Shown: positions 19,961 to 31,421 of the stretch, piece after piece
Layout of the letters: each line of letters begins with the position of its first letter
Numbering within the stretch: position 1 is the first letter of the stretch
From: Arcuatula senhousia
Taxonomy: Eukaryota > Mollusca > Bivalvia > Mytilida > Mytilidae
Direction of reading: 5' to 3'
Length of the DNA stretch: 64,000 nt
NCBI GenBank assembly: GCA_963971305.1
Contig: CAXARO010000258.1
Coordinates: 1-64,000 of the forward strand
Program-made: the position numbers and the translations under genes
Notes under the pieces: generated by a model
What the model saw: the letters and a program-made list of their open reading frames with translations, nothing else
What the model was told of the DNA's origin: nothing
The model's database searches: none

Positions 19961-21513
19961 TTTTTTTTTAAAGACTTTGAATCTTTATTACAGTTTTAGA
20001 AAATAAATGAATATGCATTATATTTGGGGTCTATATGTGTACACATTTTATTTTTCAGGCATGTGAAACCACTTTTACATGTCAGAAATAATTTGCCCCT
20101 TTGGCGACCTGATTTGTCTACAAAAAAGTTATCTGTGCAGCATGGTTCCATTTCATGCTAATGTATATCGTAGTTTCATTGAACTTGAATGTTCTTTATA
20201 TGCTTATACTCAATCAAATCTATTATTACATCACATGCAATTAATTTGTCAGAGAATTTGATGCATGCATGAATAAAATCATATATCATGTACAGGGTTC
20301 ACCACAGGCTATTCAAGGGCGGTGCTCCCCCACTCTTGAATTTCTTTCCCCCACCCTTGAATTTTGAGCTCCACATTAAATTTTGACTTTACTCCTTTAA
20401 ATAATAGTTTTCTTTAATAGAAATTGTTTGCATTTGGTGATTTATAGCCAAAACACAACTAGAAAAGCAAAAACCAAGACTTATAGCACTATTATGAATT
20501 ACAATAATGTAACTCAAAAATTTTATCAGTAGGCGAAAAGTCTTATTGTCAGTCTTGCACCACCCTTAGATTTTGGACTGTGGTGATCCCTGATGTATTG
20601 TTTTCTTCTCTCTGTGCACTGCTATATGTTTATATTGACTGGTTAGCTTTTACTGAATAAATTTTTATTTTATTAATGAATAATGTTGAAGTGTCAGATC
20701 ATTTAATACTATTAAGAAATTTCCCTTCTTGATGAATTTCTTTTAGGCTGATTACAATCTGCATTGTCGGTCAACAATGAATTTAACATATATCAATTTC
20801 TCTTCAATGTCAAGTAATTTTCACTGGTTCTAAAGTATCTGGCACAAATTTTTCTGACAATATTTGACAGTTCAACCTCAGAGTTCAACAAGGACTTCAT
20901 CGTAATATTTTGTGTTTTCATTTTCGGGTGTTGTTTTAATTAATCTCCTGAGTGTCAGACGTGTCATGTTGGTACAAACGAACACTGATGCAAAATTATT
21001 TGTCCTGTTTTATTTAAATACTTAGGTAAAGGGCGGGTGTAAAGTCAGACATTATATAATTCATGAAGCAATTTTCTTTTTTGACCAGCCGAGATGGCGT
21101 CGACTGATACTTTTTCATAAATCAGCAAAATGAACCAGATTCCACTAAACTAATCTTGCGAGCACTTTAAATTACGCAATTATGTAAAGCATTTCAGAGA
21201 TTCAAATGATCGAAGTAAAAGAAAATCGGACATGGAAAAAAATTCAGATACCAATAAAAAAAAAACGAGGAGAATTTTGTCAATTAAAACATTTCAGTCG
21301 GGGGGGGGGTGGGGGGGGGGGGGGTTAAAATCGGGTTGGTCGGGCTATGGCAAACAAACATATTTTTAATTATGGCCTAAAGTAAATATCTTACATTTGC
21401 CCTTTACCATAGAAATTTGAATGCATGTGTACAGAAATCAATGAGGCAAACTACTGTTTTTATTCTTTAGTTGAGACTCTCATACCTTTTTGACATATTT
21501 ATCTATTTTATAG
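19961..21513. other. ATG7 intron within tandem unit 1
   Basis: No gene. Contains a C-rich segment with repeated CCCACCCTTGAATTTT (~20320-20370) and a long G-run (~21299-21324) capable of quadruplex formation. Ends in acceptor TCTATTTTATAG. Confidence 0.55.
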
Positions 21514-21629
21514 TCCACAAGAGATAGAACGTTAGATCAACAGTGTACTGTATCCCGTCCTGGGATGTCTTATCTTGCTAGTGCTCTAGCTACAGAATTA
21601 CTGGTATCAGTTCTTCAGCATCCGCAAGG
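21514..21629 (+). CDS. ATG7: ATG7 exon with catalytic cysteine, copy 1
   Basis: 116 bp, phase 0 start, phase 2 end (CAAGG|GTAAGG). It reads [20 protein letters not shown], then [19 protein letters not shown]. The Cys in [10 protein letters not shown] is the active-site cysteine that forms the thioester with ATG8/ATG12. An identical copy lies at 25513-25628. Using both copies in one transcript would break the frame (116 is not a multiple of 3), so at most one can be used. The upstream exon ends in phase 2, which does not fit this acceptor. An internal AG (21520-21521) would restore frame at the cost of the STR residues. Confidence 0.93.
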
Positions 21630-22062
21630 GTAAGGTATTTTTCCTGATTTTAGATTTTCTTCCAATTTGATTTTTATACCCCCCTCAAACAAAGTTTGGG
21701 GGGTATATAGGAAACACCCTGTCTGTCTGTCTGTCCGTCCGTCCGTCTGTCCACATAACTTGTAAGCGCTTCTCCTCCTAAACCCCTGTAAGGATTTTGT
21801 TGAAATTTAATATGAAGGAAGTTCATCATATGTAGATGTGCATGAAGAATTTTCATCGCTTTCGGACATCATTCAGGGGAGATAATTGGACTTAGACTTT
21901 TTAAATACATTATTCAATGGGAGACCTCGTAAGCGCAATTCCTCCTAAACCGCTTGAAAGATTTTGTTGAAACTTTAAATGAAGGAAGTCCATCATATGT
22001 AGATGTGCATGAAGAATTTTCATTGCATTCGGACATCTTTCAGGGGAGATAATTGCACTTAG

Positions 22063-22847
22063 CAGTGTTCAATCTAGAAATTGGCCACAGGGGGCCATGC
22101 TGGCCCACATAACTCACCATAGGGGGCCATTATTTGTAGGTAGGGGCCAATCATATAAAACCTTTAGAATGGAGTGTGCAATGGACAAAAAGTGAGCCTG
22201 CTTATGTTTCAGTTTTTAAGACAAAATAAAGGGATAAATTGGGATTTAATAGTTAAACGTGAAGCAAAGTTCTACCATAAGTTGTTTTATATATTCCTGT
22301 ATAAATTAATGTGTACGTGTCTAGTCTAGTTTATTGTTTAATGTCCGTTAACCAACCATCCTGAAAGTATTTATGTTTGGCAAGATTTGATTTCGAGCTT
22401 TATGTATTGCCGATTATGCAGTTTCAATAATTTCTTAGTCAGCTTCCTCTGGCGCGGCACCTGCGTTATTATGATTACCGCGGTTTTAGCTTGTTTCACT
22501 CCTAGGAGAGTTAATTACACATGGGAAAATATGCTTCATAAATGATGAAGCATGAGCAACACGTCCGACAAAATCAATAATATTGACTACGTGATATACA
22601 CGCTTGAATTATTATTATATTGTACCTGATAAAAAGCGTACTTAGGATCAAGCATTTATTCTGTACATTTCCGGTAAATTTCAAAGGGACTTTCTCAAGC
22701 AGTTGAATTTCTGGTAAAATTGAAGGGACTTTCTCAAAACAATGAAAATTACGTTGCGCCAGTAATGACCCAGGAGATTCTTTCAAGTGCGTCAATTGAA
22801 CAAAAAATGCGGGAATGGCGCAATGGCGCGCTCTAGATTGAACACTG
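22063..22847. mobile_element. 785-bp inverted-repeat element, copy 2
   Basis: Same ends, CTTAG duplication and contents as 18056-18840. Copied as part of tandem unit 2 rather than independently inserted. Confidence 0.85.
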
Positions 22848-25512
22848 CTTAGACTTTTTAAATACATTATACAATGGGAAACCTCGTAAGCGCTTCTCCT
22901 CCTAAAAGGCTTGAAGGATTTTGATGAAACTTAAGCTAAAAGAAGAACATCGTATGTAGATGTGCATGAAGAATTTTCATCGCAATCAAACATCATTCAG
23001 GGGAGAAAATTGGAATTAGACTTTTTAAATACATTATTCAATGGGAAACCTCGTAAGCGCAACTCCTCTTAAAACGTTGGATGGATTTTGTTGAAACTTT
23101 ACATGAGGATAGTACATCATCTGTAGATGTGCATGAAGAATTTGTATTGCTCTCGGTTATCATCGAGGGGAGATAACTGAACTTGAGATTTTTCTTATAC
23201 TCTTTTACAGAACAGAATCCAATATGAAGCGGGGGGTATCTTTTTGTGAGCTCGCTCACAGTATTACTTGTTAAAAACATCCTGTGTCAGTTAATTCTAG
23301 AATAGATAATTATACCCCCCCGCAAACAAAGTTTGGGGGGGTATATAGGAAACACCCTGTCTGTCTGTCCGTCTGTCTGTCCGTCTGTCCGTCCGTCCGT
23401 CTGTCCACATAACTTGTAAGCGCTTCTCCTCCTAAACCGCTTGAAGGATTTTGATGAAACTTTACATGAATAAAGTACATCATATGTAGATGTGCATGAA
23501 GAAATTTCATTGCACTCTGACATCATTCAGGGGAGATAATTGGACTTAGACTTTTTAAATACATTATTCAATGGGAGACCCCGTAAGCGCAACTCCTCCT
23601 AAACCGCTTGAAGGATTTTGATGAAACTTTACATGAAGGAAGTACATCATATGTAGATGTGCATGAAGAATTTTCATTGCACTCTGACATCATTCAGGGG
23701 AGATAATTGGACTTAGACTTTTTAAATACATTATTCAATGGGAGACCCCGTAAGCGCAACTCCTCCTAAACTACTTGATGGATTTTGATGAATCATTACA
23801 TGAAGGAAGTACATCATATGTAGATGTGCATGAAGACTTTGTATTGCTCTCAGTTATCATTGAGGGGAGATAACTGGACTTGAGATTTTTTTACAGTACA
23901 GAGTCCAATATGAAGCGGGGGGTATCCTTTTGTGAGCTCGCTCACAGTATTACTTGTTTTTTTTTTTTTAAAGACTTTGAATCTTTATTACAGTTTTAGA
24001 AAATAAATGAATATGCATTATATTTGGGGTCTATATGTGTACACATTTTATTTTTCAGGCATGTGAAACCACTTTTACATGTCAGAAATAATTTGCCCCT
24101 TTGGCGACCTGATTTGTCTACAAAAAAGTTATCTGTGCAGCATGGTTCCATTTCATGCTAATGTATATCGTAGTTTCATTGAACTTGAATGTTCTTTATA
24201 TGCTTATACTCAATCAAATCTATTATTACATCACATGCAATTAATTTGTCAGAGAATTTGATGCATGCATGAATAAAATCATATATCATGTACAGGGTTC
24301 ACCACAGGCTATTCAAGGGCGGTGCTCCCCCACTCTTGAATTTCTTTCCCCCACCCTTGAATTTTGAGCTCCACATTAAATTTTGACTTTACTCCTTTAA
24401 ATAATAGTTTTCTTTAATAGAAATTGTTTGCATTTGGTGATTTATAGCCAAAACACAACTAGAAAAGCAAAAACCAAGACTTATAGCACTATTATGAATT
24501 ACAATAATGTAACTCAAAAATTTTATCAGTAGGCGAAAAGTCTTATTGTCAGTCTTGCACCACCCTTAGATTTTGGACTGTGGTGATCCCTGATGTATTG
24601 TTTTCTTCTCTCTGTGCACTGCTATATGTTTATATTGACTGGTTAGCTTTTACTGAATAAATTTTTATTTTATTAATGAATAATGTTGAAGTGTCAGATC
24701 ATTTAATACTATTAAGAAATTTCCCTTCTTGATGAATTTCTTTTAGGCTGATTACAATCTGCATTGTCGGTCAACAATGAATTTAACATATATCAATTTC
24801 TCTTCAATGTCAAGTAATTTTCACTGGTTCTAAAGTATCTGGCACAAATTTTTCTGACAATATTTGACAGTTCAACCTCAGAGTTCAACAAGGACTTCAT
24901 CGTAATATTTTGTGTTTTCATTTTCGGGTGTTGTTTTAATTAATCTCCTGAGTGTCAGACGTGTCATGTTGGTACAAACGAACACTGATGCAAAATTATT
25001 TGTCCTGTTTTATTTAAATACTTAGGTAAAGGGCGGGTGTAAAGTCAGACATTATATAATTCATGAAGCAATTTTCTTTTTTGACCAGCCGAGATGGCGT
25101 CGACTGATACTTTTTCATAAATCAGCAAAATGAACCAGATTCCACTAAACTAATCTTGCGAGCACTTTAAATTACGCAATTATGTAAAGCATTTCAGAGA
25201 TTCAAATGATCGAAGTAAAAGAAAATCGGACATGGAAAAAAATTCAGATACCAATAAAAAAAAAACGAGGAGAATTTTGTCAATTAAAACATTTCAGTCG
25301 GGGGGGGGTGGGGGGGGGGGGGGTTAAAATCGGGTTGGTCGGGCTATGGCAAACAAACATATTTTTAATTATGGCCTAAAGTAAATATCTTACATTTGCC
25401 CTTTACCATAGAAATTTGAATGCATGTGTACAGAAATCAATGAGGCAAACTACTGTTTTTATTCTTTAGTTGAGACTCTCATACCTTTTTGACATATTTA
25501 TCTATTTTATAG

Positions 25513-25628
25513 TCCACAAGAGATAGAACGTTAGATCAACAGTGTACTGTATCCCGTCCTGGGATGTCTTATCTTGCTAGTGCTCTAGCTACAGAATTAC
25601 TGGTATCAGTTCTTCAGCATCCGCAAGG
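25513..25628 (+). CDS. ATG7: ATG7 exon with catalytic cysteine, copy 2
   Basis: Sequence-identical to 21514-21629, including both splice sites, and 3999 bp downstream. Same phase pattern, so it is an alternative to copy 1, not an addition. No disabling change is visible in either, so sequence does not say which is spliced in. Carries the active-site Cys of [12 protein letters not shown]. Confidence 0.92.
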
Positions 25629-25673
25629 GTAAGGTATTTTTCCTGATTTTAGATTTTCTTCCAATTTGATTTT

Positions 25674-27750
25674 TATACCCCCCGCAAACAAAGTTTGGGG
25701 GGTATATAGGAAACACCCTGTCTGTCTGTCTGTCCGTCCGTCCGTCTGTCCACATAACTTGTAAGCGCTTCTCCTCCTAAACCCCTGTAAGGATTTTGTT
25801 GAAATTTAATATGAAGGAAGTTCATCATATGTAGATGTGCATGAAGAATTTTCATCGCTTTCGGACATCATTCAGGGGAGATAATTGGACTTAGACTTTT
25901 TAAATACATTATTCAATGGGAGACCTCGTAAGCGCAATTCCTCCTAAACCGCTTGAAAGATTTTGTTGAAACTTTAAATGAAGGAAGTCCATCATATGTA
26001 GATGTGCATGAAGAATTTTCATTGCATTCGGACATCTTTCAGGGGAGATAATTGCACTTAGCAGTGTTCAATCTAGAAATTGGCCACAGGGGGCCATGCT
26101 GGCCCACATAACTCACCATAGGGGGCCATTATTTGTAGGTAGGGGCCAATCATATAAAACCTTTAGAATGGAGTGTGCAATGGACAAAAAGTGAGCCTGC
26201 TTATGTTTCAGTTTTTAAGACAAAATAAAGGGATAAATTGGGATTTAATAGTTAAACGTGAAGCAAAGTTCTACCATAAGTTGTTTTATATATTCCTGTA
26301 TAAATTAATGTGTACGTGTCTAGTCTAGTTTATTGTTTAATGTCCGTTAACCAACCATCCTGAAAGTATTTATGTTTGGCAAGATTTGATTTCGAGCTTT
26401 ATGTATTGCCGATTATGCAGTTTCAATAATTTCTTAGTCAGCTTCCTCTGGCGCGGCACCTGCGTTATTATGATTACCGCGGTTTTAGCTTGTTTCACTC
26501 CTAGGAGAGTTAATTACACATGGGAAAATATGCTTCATAAATGATGAAGCATGAGCAACACGTCCGACAAAATCAATAATATTGACTACGTGATATACAC
26601 GCTTGAATTATTATTATATTGTACCTGATAAAAAGCGTACTTAGGATCAAGCATTTATTCTGTACATTTCCGGTAAATTTCAAAGGGACTTTCTCAAGCA
26701 GTTGAATTTCTGGTAAAATTGAAGGGACTTTCTCAAAACAATGAAAATTACGTTGCGCCAGTAATGACCCAGGAGATTCTTTCAAGTGCGTCAATTGAAC
26801 AAAAAATGCGGGAATGGCGCAATGGCGCGCTCTAGATTGAACACTGCTTAGACTTTTTAAATACATTATACAATGGGAAACCTCGTAAGCGCTTCTCCTC
26901 CTAAAAGGCTTGAAGGATTTTGATGAAACTTAAGCTAAAAGAAGAACATCGTATGTAGATGTGCATGAAGAATTTTCATCGCAATCAAACATCATTCAGG
27001 GGAGAAAATTGGAATTAGACTTTTTAAATACATTATTCAATGGGAAACCTCGTAAGCGCAACTCCTCTTAAAACGTTGGATGGATTTTGTTGAAACTTTA
27101 CATGAGGATAGTACATCATCTGTAGATGTGCATGAAGAATTTGTATTGCTCTCGGTTATCATCGAGGGGAGATAACTGAACTTGAGATTTTTCTTATACT
27201 CTTTTACAGAACAGAATCCAATATGAAGCGGGGGGTATCTTTTTGTGAGCTCGCTCACAGTATTACTTGTTAAAAACATCCTGTGTCAGTTAATTCTAGA
27301 ATAGATAATTATACCCCCCCGCAAACAAAGTTTGGGGGGGTATATAGGAAACACCCTGTCTGTCTGTCCGTCTGTCTGTCCGTCTGTCCGTCTGTCCGTC
27401 CGTCCGTCTGTCCACATAACTTGTAAGCGCTTCTCCTCCTAAACCGCTTGAAGGATTTTGATGAAACTTTACATGAATAAAGTACATCATATGTAGATGT
27501 GCATGAAGAAATTTCATTGCACTCTGACATCATTCAGGGGAGATAATTGGACTTAGACTTTTTAAATACATTATTCAATGGGAGACCCCGTAAGCGCAAC
27601 TCCTCCTAAACCGCTTGAAGGATTTTGATGAAACTTTACATGAAGGAAGTACATCATATGTAGATGTGCATGAAGAATTTTCATTGCACTCTGACATCAT
27701 TCAGGGGAGATAATTGGACTTAGACTTTTTAAATACATTATTCAATGGGA
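25674..27750 (+). repeat. tandem unit 3 (partial, no exon)
   Basis: Third copy of the ~4-kb unit: head at 25674, nested 785-bp element, second element from 27312. Near 27770 it changes into sequence matching the end of the 15513-16117 element (ATTTCGATGAAACTT, GAGATTTGAGTCCAATATG), so it is a recombinant. Confidence 0.85.
26062..26846. mobile_element. 785-bp inverted-repeat element, copy 3
   Basis: Same ends and contents as the copies at 18056 and 22063; CTTAG on both sides. Confidence 0.85.
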
Positions 27751-28358
27751 GACCCCGTAAGCGCAACTCCTCCTAAACCGCTTGATGGATTTCGATGAAA
27801 CTTTACATGAAGGAAGTACATCATATGTAGATGTGCATGAAGAATTTTCATTGCACTCCGACATTATTCAGGGGAGATAATTGGACTTGAGATTTGAGTC
27901 CAATATGAAGCGGGGGGTATCCTTTTGTGAGCTCGCTCACAGTATTACTTGTTTTTTTTTTTTTTATAAGTTAAAAAAAAGAGGGAATTTTTGCACCAAT
28001 AAAACTGGTTTAACTCACCATTTCATTTTACGAAGTTAGGATCATTATGATGGTTAATTTCTCTGGTATGTCTGCTTGATATGTCCTTTCTTCTTCAGCA
28101 TTTAGTCTTGAGATTAATCATTCCAGTTAGGTAATTTTGTTGGCCGGATTTTGCCTAGTGAATGGTGAATGTTGGTTAGCTGGTAGGCGACTAAAATATT
28201 TTGTAATAGTTCTCTCAGCAACTACTTATCACAGCCTTTTGATATTTGGTATGCAGCATCAGTATAAGGCCCCATAATGTGGGATTCAATATCAGGTCTG
28301 TGGCTTTATGAAATGAATGAATCAGTAATGTATAAAATGTATATTGTGATATTTGCAG

Positions 28359-28443
28359 ACCAAGAGCTCCAGCAGATACAAGTGCTAAAGATGAACATAT
28401 AACACAGGAGTTATCATGTAGTCTAGGAATTATTCCTCACCAG
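28359..28443 (+). CDS. ATG7: ATG7 exon (SLGIIPHQ), copy 1 of 3
   Basis: 85 bp, phase 2 in, phase 0 out. It reads PRAPADTSAKDEHITQELSC then SLGIIPHQ, matching the linker and SLG.VPHQ segment that follows the catalytic cysteine region of ATG7. Acceptor ATATTTGCAG, donor CAG|GTTAAT. Copies at 29814 and 31277 are identical. Length 85 is not a multiple of 3, so using more than one copy would shift the frame. Confidence 0.93.
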
Positions 28444-28503
28444 GTTAATTAAAATAATGATTTAAATGCTCATTACACCTCTTCAATAAAGAAAATAGGG
28501 AGG

Positions 28504-28834
28504 TTTTTATGGGGGGCATATAGTTTTTCGGACTGTTCGTCCGTCCTTCCGCCCCTCACACTTTAGTTTTCCACACTTTTTTTTTGACATCCTTGCATCT
28601 ATTCAAAAGATTTTTGGTATGTGAGTCTACCATGATGAGTTACAGGTCAAGTTTGAGTTTCATTTTGGTTTTTTACCTAAATTATGGCCCTTGGACTTAG
28701 CAAATTTTGTAAAAATAACAGTTTTCCGCACTTTTTAGCTCACCTGGCCAAAGGCCATGTGAGCTATTGCCATCACTTGGCGTCCGTCGTCGTCGTCCGT
28801 CGTCGTCGTCGTCCGTCGTCGTCGTCGTCGTCCG
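28504..28834 (+). mobile_element. GGGGGGCATATAG head and TTAGCTCACC head, joined to a TATACCCCC core
   Basis: The first head (TTTTTATGGGGGGCATATAG, TCCGTCC array) runs into ...TTTCCGCACTTTTT, where a TTAGCTCACC head begins (stem-loop GCTCACCTGGCC...GGCCATGTGAGC). Its (GTC)n array passes directly into GTCTGTCCACATAACTTGTA of the TATACCCCC family. A chimeric element; repeated at 29959-30295. Confidence 0.85.
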
Positions 28835-29813
28835 TCGTCTGTCCGTCTGTCCGTCCGTCCGTCTGTCCACATAACTTGTAAGCGCTTCTCCTCCTAAACC
28901 GCTTGAAGGATTTTGATGAAACTTTACATGAATGAAGTACATCATATGTAGATGTGCATGAAGAAATTTCATTGCACTCTGACATCATTCAGGGGAGATA
29001 ATTGGACTTAGACTTTTTAAATACATTATTCAATGGGAGACCCCGTAAGCGCAACTCCTCCTAAACCGCTTGAAGGATTTTGATGAAACTTTACATGAAG
29101 GAAGTACATCATATGTAGATGTGCATGAAGAATTTTCATTGCACTCTGACATCATTCAGGGGAGATAATTGGACTTAGACTTTTTAAATACATTATTCAA
29201 TGGGAGACCCCGTAAGCGCAACTCCTCCTAAACCGCTTGATGGATTTCGATGAAACTTTACATGAAGGAAGTACATCATATGTAGATGTGCATGAAGAAT
29301 TTTCATTGCACTCCGACATTATTCAGGGGAGATAATTGGACTTGAGATTTGAGTCCAATATGAAGCGGGGGGTATCCTTTTGTGAGCTCGCTCACAGTAT
29401 TACTTGTTTTTTTTTTTTTTATAAGTTAAAAAAAAGAGGGAATTTTTGCACCAATAAAACTGGTTTAACTCACCATTTCATTTTACGAAGTTAGGATCAT
29501 TATGATGGTTAATTTCTCTGGTATGTCTGCTTGATATGTCCTTTCTTCTTCAGCATTTAGTCTTGAGATTAATCATTCCAGTTAGGTAATTTTGTTGGCC
29601 GGATTTTGCCTAGTGAATGGTGAATGTTGGTTAGCTGGTAGGCGACTAAAATATTTTGTAATAGTTCTCTCAGCAACTACTTATCACAGCCTTTTGATAT
29701 TTGGTATGCAGCATCAGTATAAGGCCCCATAATGTGGGATTCAATATCAGGTCTGTGGCTTTATGAAATGAATGAATCAGTAATGTATAAAATGTATATT
29801 GTGATATTTGCAG

Positions 29814-29898
29814 ACCAAGAGCTCCAGCAGATACAAGTGCTAAAGATGAACATATAACACAGGAGTTATCATGTAGTCTAGGAATTATTCCTCACCAG
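29814..29898 (+). CDS. ATG7: ATG7 exon (SLGIIPHQ), copy 2 of 3
   Basis: Identical to 28359-28443 with the same splice sites, 1455 bp downstream. An alternative to the other two copies. Confidence 0.92.
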
Positions 29899-31276
29899 GT
29901 TAATTAAAATAATGATTTAAATGCTCATTACACCTCTTCAATAAAGAAAATAGGGAGGTTTTTATGGGGGGCATATAGTTTTTCGGACTGTTCGTCCGTC
30001 CTTCCGCCCCTCACACTTTAGTTTTCCACACTTTTTTTTTGACATCCTTGCATCTATTCAAAAGATTTTTGGTATGTGAGTCTACCATGATGAGTTACAG
30101 GTCAAGTTTGAGTTTCATTTTGGTTTTTTACCTAAATTATGGCCCTTGGACTTAGCAAATTTTGTAAAAATAACAGTTTTCCGCACTTTTTAGCTCACCT
30201 GGCCAAAGGCCATGTGAGCTATTGCCATCACTTGGCGTCCGTCGTCGTCGTCCGTCGTCGTCGTCGTCCGTCGTCGTCGTCGTCGTCCGTCGTCTGTCCG
30301 TCTGTCCGTCTGTCCGTCCGTCCGTCTGTCCACATAACTTGTAAGCGCTTCTCCTCCTAAACCGCTTGAAGGATTTTGATGAAACTTTACATGAATGAAG
30401 TACATCATATGTAGATGTGCATGAAGAAATTTCATTGCACTCTGACATCATTCAGGGGAGATAATTGGACTTAGACTTTTTAAATACATTATTCAATGGG
30501 AGACCCCGTAAGCGCAACTCCTCCTAAACCGCTTGAAGGATTTTGATGAAACTTTACATGAAGGAAGTACATCATATGTAGATGTGCATGAAGAATTTTC
30601 ATTGCACTCTGACATCATTCAGGGGAGATAATTGGACTTAGACTTTTTAAATACATTATTCAATGGGAGACCCCGTAAGCGCAACTCCTCCTAAACCGCT
30701 TGATGGATTTCGATGAAACTTTACATGAAGGAAGTACATCATATGTAGATGTGCATGAAGAATTTTCATTGCACTCCGACATTATTCAGGGGAGATAATT
30801 GGACTTGAGATTTGAGTCCAATATGAAGCGGGGGGTATCCTTTTGTGAGCTCGCTCACAGTATTACTTGTTTTTTTTTTTTTTATAAGTTAAAAAAAAGA
30901 GGGAATTTTTGCACCAATAAAACTGGTTTAACTCACCATTTCATTTTACGAAGTTAGGATCATTATGATGGTTAATTTCTCTGGTATGTCTGCTTGATAT
31001 GTCCTTTCTTCTTCAGCATTTAGTCTTGAGATTAATCATTCCAGTTAGGTAATTTTGTTGGCCGGATTTTGCCTAGTGAATGGTGAATGTTGGTTAGCTG
31101 GTAGGCGACTAAAATATTTTGTAATAGTTCTCTCAGCAACTACTTATCACAGCCTTTTGATATTTGGTATGCAGCATCAGTATAAGGCCCCATAATGTGG
31201 GATTCAATATCAGGTCTGTGGCTTTATGAAATGAATGAATCAGTAATGTATAAAATGTATATTGTGATATTTGCAG

Positions 31277-31361
31277 ACCAAGAGCTCCAGCAGATACAAG
31301 TGCTAAAGATGAACATATAACACAGGAGTTATCATGTAGTCTAGGAATTATTCCTCACCAG
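31277..31361 (+). CDS. ATG7: ATG7 exon (SLGIIPHQ), copy 3 of 3
   Basis: Identical to the copies at 28359 and 29814, 1463 bp after copy 2. This one is followed by complete repeat elements rather than the chimeric ones, so it may sit in the ancestral right-hand context. Joins in frame (phase 0) to the exon at 33840. Confidence 0.92.
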
Positions 31362-31421
31362 GTTAATTAAAATAATGATTTAAATGCTCATTACACCTCT
31401 TCAATAAAGAAAATAGGGAGG

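Larger units (their letters stand above)
17651..21673 (+). repeat. ~4-kb tandem unit 1 (carries catalytic-Cys exon)
   Basis: Begins with a TATACCCCC element head and ends just before the next head at 21675. It includes two TATACCCCC elements, a 785-bp inverted-repeat element, ~1.5 kb of intron and ATG7 exon 21514-21629. It is near-identical to unit 2 (21675-25672; offset 4007), differing mainly in GTCC array and poly-G lengths. Confidence 0.9.
21675..25672 (+). repeat. ~4-kb tandem unit 2
   Basis: Near-identical copy of unit 1: TATACCCCC head at 21675, nested 785-bp element, second element at 23314, intron, exon 25513-25628. Preceded by the same TCCAATTTGATTTTT that precedes unit 3, which marks the junction as lying in the element heads. 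Confidence 0.9.

Noticed and set aside
20058..20082. 22-nt segment after TTTTTCAG considered as a 3n+1 microexon fixing the ATG7 frame
   Set aside because: Phase would fit, but the encoded residues do not resemble ATG7 and the donor GTCAGA is poor.
28697..30451. Arg/Thr/Asp-rich minus-strand frames
   Set aside because: Translations of the (GTC)n and (GTCC)n arrays of repeat heads; not genes.
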